Assembly (NCBI GenBank): GCA_934476235.1
Contig: CAKSNL010000005.1
Location: 62,001 to 126,000, forward strand
Origin: an uncultured Clostridia bacterium
GTDB lineage: Bacteria; Bacillota; Clostridia; CAKSNL01; HGM11501
Reading direction: 5' to 3'
DNA length: 64,000 nucleotides
The position numbers were made by a program, and so were the translations under genes. Positions 61,063 through 64,000 of the stretch are shown here, piece by piece; within the stretch, counting starts at the first letter, position 1, and the number at the start of each line of letters is the position of its first letter. A model generated the notes under the pieces. It was not told the DNA's origin. It made no database searches and saw only the letters and a program-made list of their open reading frames with translations.

Positions 61063-62340
61063 ATGGAGAATATTTATAGTTCGGCTGAATATAAACGCTC
61101 ACGTAAGGCGTATATCGTGCAATGCGCTGCGGAATATTTTATTTCGATTCTTGTGGCGGACGCGTTTTTGGCAAAGCTTTTGTCAAATATCGGTGTGAGC
61201 GACGCGCTCACCGGAATAATTTCATCCTTCATATCGTTTGCTTTTATGTTCCAGCTTTTATCAATGGGGCTGATGAAGCGTATGAAGAGCGTTAAGCGCA
61301 CGGTTATTTTGTTTGACACATTAAGTCAGCTCTTTTTTATGAGCATTTACCTTGTGGTCTTTCTGCCGGTCAGCCAAAGCGTTAAAACCGTGCTCGTGAT
61401 GGCTGGCGTGCTTTTCGGATATTTCTGTATGTACCTTATTTATTCAATATACTTTAAATGGGCAAATTCATATGTAAGTCCCGAAAACAGGGGAGAATAT
61501 TCCGCGGTCAAGGAAATAATATCGCTTTTTACGGGCGTAATCTTCACACTCGGAATCGGCTTTGTTATTGATAAATATGAATCCGTAGGAAATATCAGCG
61601 GCGGGTTTTTGTTCATAGCGCTCGCGATGCTTATATTAAACGTCATTAACTTTATAAGCCTCATGTCGATAAAGGACGGCGAGGTCAGCTCGTGTGGTCA
61701 CTCGGCAAAGGAAATATTGGAAAACACGCTGAAAAACAAAAATTTCAGAAGCGTTGTGCTTCTGACGATTCTCTGGGAAATGGCGCGCTATTTCACTATC
61801 GGGTTTATGGGAACGTATAAAACAAAGGAGCTTGCGCTTACGGTCGGCACGGTTCAGGTCATTAACATGGCGGGCAATCTTTTCCGTCTTTTAGTATCAA
61901 AGCCGTTCGGAAGATATTCCGATAAAAAGTCGTTTGCCAAAGGCTTTAACCTTGCGCTTTTGATTGCCGGGACCGGCTTTTTGATAAACATATTTACGAC
62001 CCCGGAAAGCGTTTGGTGCGTGGTTATTTTCACGGTGCTCTACTCTGTCTCGATGGCGGGGACGAACCAGAATTCCTATAACATAATATACAGCTACGTG
62101 GAGTCCGACTTTATAGTGGAGGCAATGTCGGTCAAGAACTGCATCGGCGGTCTTATGGGATTTTTTGCGTCAATCATAGGCGGAAAAGTCTTAAGCGCGG
62201 TAAGTGCGAACGGAAACACCGTTTTCGGAATACACATGTACGGTCAGCAGCTGCTTTCTTTGATTTCGCTCGTTTTTGTTTTGGCGGCGATGGCATATAA
62301 CTTTCTTGTTCTTGAAAAAGCAAAAATTATAAAGCAATAA
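61063..62340 (+). CDS. MFS transporter
   Basis: 425-residue polytopic membrane protein with about 12 hydrophobic helices in two halves separated near residue 205-225 by a hydrophilic loop (SIKDGEVSSCGHSAKEIL). The loop after helix 8, KPFGRYSDKKSFAKG, resembles the MFS loop 2-3/8-9 motif G-x3-D-R/K. It is divergent from the LacI regulator, which suggests sugar or oligosaccharide uptake, but the substrate cannot be read from the sequence. Confidence 0.85.
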   Translation: MENIYSSAEYKRSRKAYIVQCAAEYFISILVADAFLAKLLSNIGVSDALTGIISSFISFAFMFQLLSMGLMKRMKSVKRTVILFDTLSQLFFMSIYLVVFLPVSQSVKTVLVMAGVLFGYFCMYLIYSIYFKWANSYVSPENRGEYSAVKEIISLFTGVIFTLGIGFVIDKYESVGNISGGFLFIALAMLILNVINFISLMSIKDGEVSSCGHSAKEILENTLKNKNFRSVVLLTILWEMARYFTIGFMGTYKTKELALTVGTVQVINMAGNLFRLLVSKPFGRYSDKKSFAKGFNLALLIAGTGFLINIFTTPESVWCVVIFTVLYSVSMAGTNQNSYNIIYSYVESDFIVEAMSVKNCIGGLMGFFASIIGGKVLSAVSANGNTVFGIHMYGQQLLSLISLVFVLAAMAYNFLVLEKAKIIKQ

Positions 62341-62354
62341 ATATAAAAAACTCA

Positions 62355-62383
62355 TTGACAAACCGGGGCGCTGCTGATATAAT
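62355..62383 (+). promoter_or_regulatory. Consensus sigma-A promoter of the EamA gene
   Basis: TTGACA (62355-62360), 17 bases, TATAAT (62378-62383): perfect boxes and spacing. Confidence 0.92.
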
Positions 62384-62419
62384 CTAATCCGTGATTTTTA
62401 TGGGGGGAGAGGGATTAGT

Positions 62420-63259
62420 ATGACATATTTGCTTCTTACAGCAGCAATCATCGCAAACGGGATTCAAAGTACGGTATTTAAGCAGTGTTCCGCTAAGATA
62501 AGGAGTATAAATACATACATATATACCGGACTCGTTGCGCTTTTTTCGATGCTCTTTTTCGTAGCAGCGTCAAAGGGAAGACTTGAATTTAACGCTCATT
62601 CGGCGATATATTCAGCCGGTTTTGCGGCTGCCTATATAATGAGCGTTCTCGGCAATGCCAAGGCGATAGAGTCAGGTCCTTTGTCGCTTTCGACACTGAT
62701 TTTGCAGTGCTCTTTGATAATACCGACCGTGTACGGCTTTGCGATATTGAAAGAGGATATAAGCCTTCCTGCAAAAATAGGAATAGTGCTTATTTTTCTC
62801 TGTCTCGTTTTGGTAAACCCCGGCGGAAAAAGCGGAAGGCTCCCGGCAAGGTGGTACGTCTGGGTTATCTTAAGCTTTATCGGGAACGGAATGTGTTCAA
62901 CCGTTCAGAAAATGCAGCAATTGAAATTTGACGGCGCATATAAAAATGAATTCATGATCACCGCGCTTTTTGCGGTTACTTTGGTTATGCTCATTTTGGG
63001 ATTGATTAATAAAGAAGGCGGCACGAAGGGAATCGTAAAATACGCAGCGGTACAGGGTGCGTCAAACGGTGCTTTGAACATGCTGGTTATGATTTTAACC
63101 GCGCTTTTGCCGACGGCGGTGCTTTTTCCGGCGGTTCTTTCCGGCGGAATGATTATTGCTTTTATCGCCTCCGTAACAGTTTTTAAGGAAAAGCTCACTC
63201 TTTGCCAGTACATAGGCTACGGAATCGGGATAGTTTCCGTGATCCTTTGCAGCCTTTAA
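62420..63259 (+). CDS. EamA/DMT-superfamily transporter
   Basis: 279 residues with about ten membrane helices in two repeats, as in the drug/metabolite transporter superfamily. The helix 3-4 segment AKAIESGPLSLSTLILQCSLIIPTVYG and its C-terminal counterpart ALLPTAVLFPAVLSGGMIIAFI-type sequence are typical of EamA proteins. Substrate unknown. It is a single-gene unit with a strong promoter and converges with the DUF4363 gene, overlapping it by four bases. Confidence 0.88.
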   Translation: MTYLLLTAAIIANGIQSTVFKQCSAKIRSINTYIYTGLVALFSMLFFVAASKGRLEFNAHSAIYSAGFAAAYIMSVLGNAKAIESGPLSLSTLILQCSLIIPTVYGFAILKEDISLPAKIGIVLIFLCLVLVNPGGKSGRLPARWYVWVILSFIGNGMCSTVQKMQQLKFDGAYKNEFMITALFAVTLVMLILGLINKEGGTKGIVKYAAVQGASNGALNMLVMILTALLPTAVLFPAVLSGGMIIAFIASVTVFKEKLTLCQYIGYGIGIVSVILCSL

Positions 63260-63636
63260 AGAATATTATATATTTTAAGATTTGATTTTTCCGATATTTT
63301 TTCTATCATTATTTTAAGCCCCGAAAGGACCGCGGCAGATTCTGCGTCGTCCTCGGCTTTTATAAAGCTTTTAAGACGCTCGCTTTCGGTTAAGGCATTG
63401 TCAATCGGGCATCTGTCCGTAAAATAGTAAAGGGAGTAGGACTTATATTTAAGCTCATCGGAAAATTTCCCGGCGGATGAGTATGCTGCGGAAAAATCCT
63501 TTTCTTCAAGTTTTAATTCCGTATCGGATAAAAGCAGCGAAAGCTCGTTGAGATTTTCTGACATGTAGGATGAGTATAAAAAAAGACCTGATATTATTAA
63601 GATAAATACTATGAGCGTGAATATAAAGCCTCTCAT
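63256..63636 (-). CDS. DUF4363 family protein
   Basis: 126 residues: one N-terminal membrane helix (about 3-22) then a helical extracytoplasmic domain with SAGKFSDELKYKSYSLYYFT and AEDDAESAAVLSGLKIMIEKI. DUF4363 proteins are commonly encoded directly after a DUF421 protein in spore-forming Firmicutes, as here, with a four-base overlap. The function is unknown. Confidence 0.85.
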   Translation of the reverse strand: MRGFIFTLIVFILIISGLFLYSSYMSENLNELSLLLSDTELKLEEKDFSAAYSSAGKFSDELKYKSYSLYYFTDRCPIDNALTESERLKSFIKAEDDAESAAVLSGLKIMIEKISEKSNLKIYNIL

Positions 63637-64000
63637 TTTTCTCCTCGTTTCTGAACGAAAAGCTCATCACCGCCTACCGCGGCATAGAACACATCGCTGT
63701 ATTTTTTAATACTTTTTTTGGAAAGTTCTTTTTTAAGCCAGTCCTCGCTGTGGTTTGTCCCGGCGAGGCTTTCTTTTATCAGCTTTCCGTCCGATATTAC
63801 GGTTATCATGATAAAAGAAGGCTTCGTTTTTATTTTAAGATCGTCCGGCGTGACAGGGCGCTTTCCGGATACCGGGACGATATTTAAATTGCCCGTGGTC
63901 TCCAAAACCGCGTATTCGATCTCGCGGATATCGGGATAGCCTGCGGTTCTGAGCTCCTCGGTCAGATCGGCGAGGTTATACCGGAGCCGCGCCATTTCTT
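63633..64000 (-). CDS. DUF421 (YetF-like) membrane protein, C-terminal part
   Basis: The frame runs off the right edge of the window; the visible 122 residues are the cytoplasmic C-terminal domain: MARLRYNLADLTEELRTAGY, then IREIEYAVLETTGNLNIVP, the usual DUF421 pattern L-DL-E-LR-G--DI-EVE-A-LE--G-LSV. The first Met seen (63995) is internal to the protein. The N-terminal membrane helices are outside the window. YetF-like proteins are linked to spore envelope and lipid functions in Bacillus. Confidence 0.9.
   Translation of the reverse strand, partial: EMARLRYNLADLTEELRTAGYPDIREIEYAVLETTGNLNIVPVSGKRPVTPDDLKIKTKPSFIMITVISDGKLIKESLAGTNHSEDWLKKELSKKSIKKYSDVFYAAVGGDELFVQKRGEK

Noticed and set aside
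1..64000. CRISPR arrays, insertion sequences, prophage or integrase genes
   Set aside because: No regularly spaced direct repeats, transposase or phage motifs were seen on either strand.

Overview
The window looks like a chromosome segment of an anaerobic, endospore-forming member of the Clostridia (Bacillota) with moderate GC content. The evidence is gene content and local order: smc-ftsY, a cotJABC spore-coat operon with a sigma-E-like promoter, the mreBCD-mrdA-minD cell-shape block, L21-Prp-L27 with the cleavable L27 N-terminus, tig-clpP-clpX, addBA instead of recBCD, a PdaB-type deacetylase and a fragment of the sporulation sigma factor SigG. Shine-Dalgarno sites are strong (GGAGG type), TTG starts occur, and most promoters match TTGACA-N17-TATAAT closely. 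No rRNA, tRNA, CRISPR array, transposase or prophage gene was found. Genus and species cannot be told from the sequence alone.

Layout. 1-5340 (+): smc (5' end outside the window), ftsY, a YbaK-type deacylase, a membrane-anchored alpha/beta hydrolase. 5376-6587 (-): cotJA-cotJB-cotJC. 6755-11684 (+): mutS2, a Nudix hydrolase, a U32 protein. 11692-23602 (+): one tightly packed run from a single good promoter: dut, maf, mreBCD, mrdA, minD, an mgsA homolog, lepA, hemW, recX, rimO, pgsA; many genes overlap by 1-8 bases. 23605-24675 (+): an L21 leader, rplU, prp, rpmA. 24692-28800 (+): histidine phosphatase, pgi, a small P-loop protein, thrC. 28814-33351: DUF1540 (-), a metallophosphoesterase and tig-clpP-clpX (+). 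33370-33509: a non-coding imperfect inverted-repeat element.

33545-37250 (-): a four-gene unit led by a promoter, a yybP-ykoY-like metal-ion riboswitch and a terminator. It encodes a sodium-pump beta subunit (OadB type), a 44-residue one-helix protein, an O-acetylhomoserine sulfhydrylase and MetA. MetA carries Glu111, the residue linked to acetyl-CoA use, so the two Met genes make a consistent acetylhomoserine route. 37380-43240 (+): a putative glycan island with an intracellular CE15-like esterase and two large secreted proteins that share a copper-amine-oxidase-N-like C-terminal domain. It ends directly against a 5'-truncated sigG fragment. 43831-54432 (-): folA-addB-addA, a coiled-coil membrane protein, DUF1015, a methyltransferase and pdaB. 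54558-59929 (+): asd-dapA-dapB for diaminopimelate/lysine, then an unusual protein joining a sugar-isomerase-type TIM barrel to an acyl-CoA-ligase-type adenylating enzyme. 59946-64000: a LacI regulator divergent from an MFS transporter with an operator-like palindrome between them, an EamA transporter, and the DUF4363/DUF421 pair at the right edge.

The points most worth following up are the TIM-barrel/AMP-ligase fusion, the truncated sigG at the edge of the glycan island, the metal riboswitch in front of a sodium pump fused to methionine genes, and the MgsA homolog that lacks the expected catalytic Asp.
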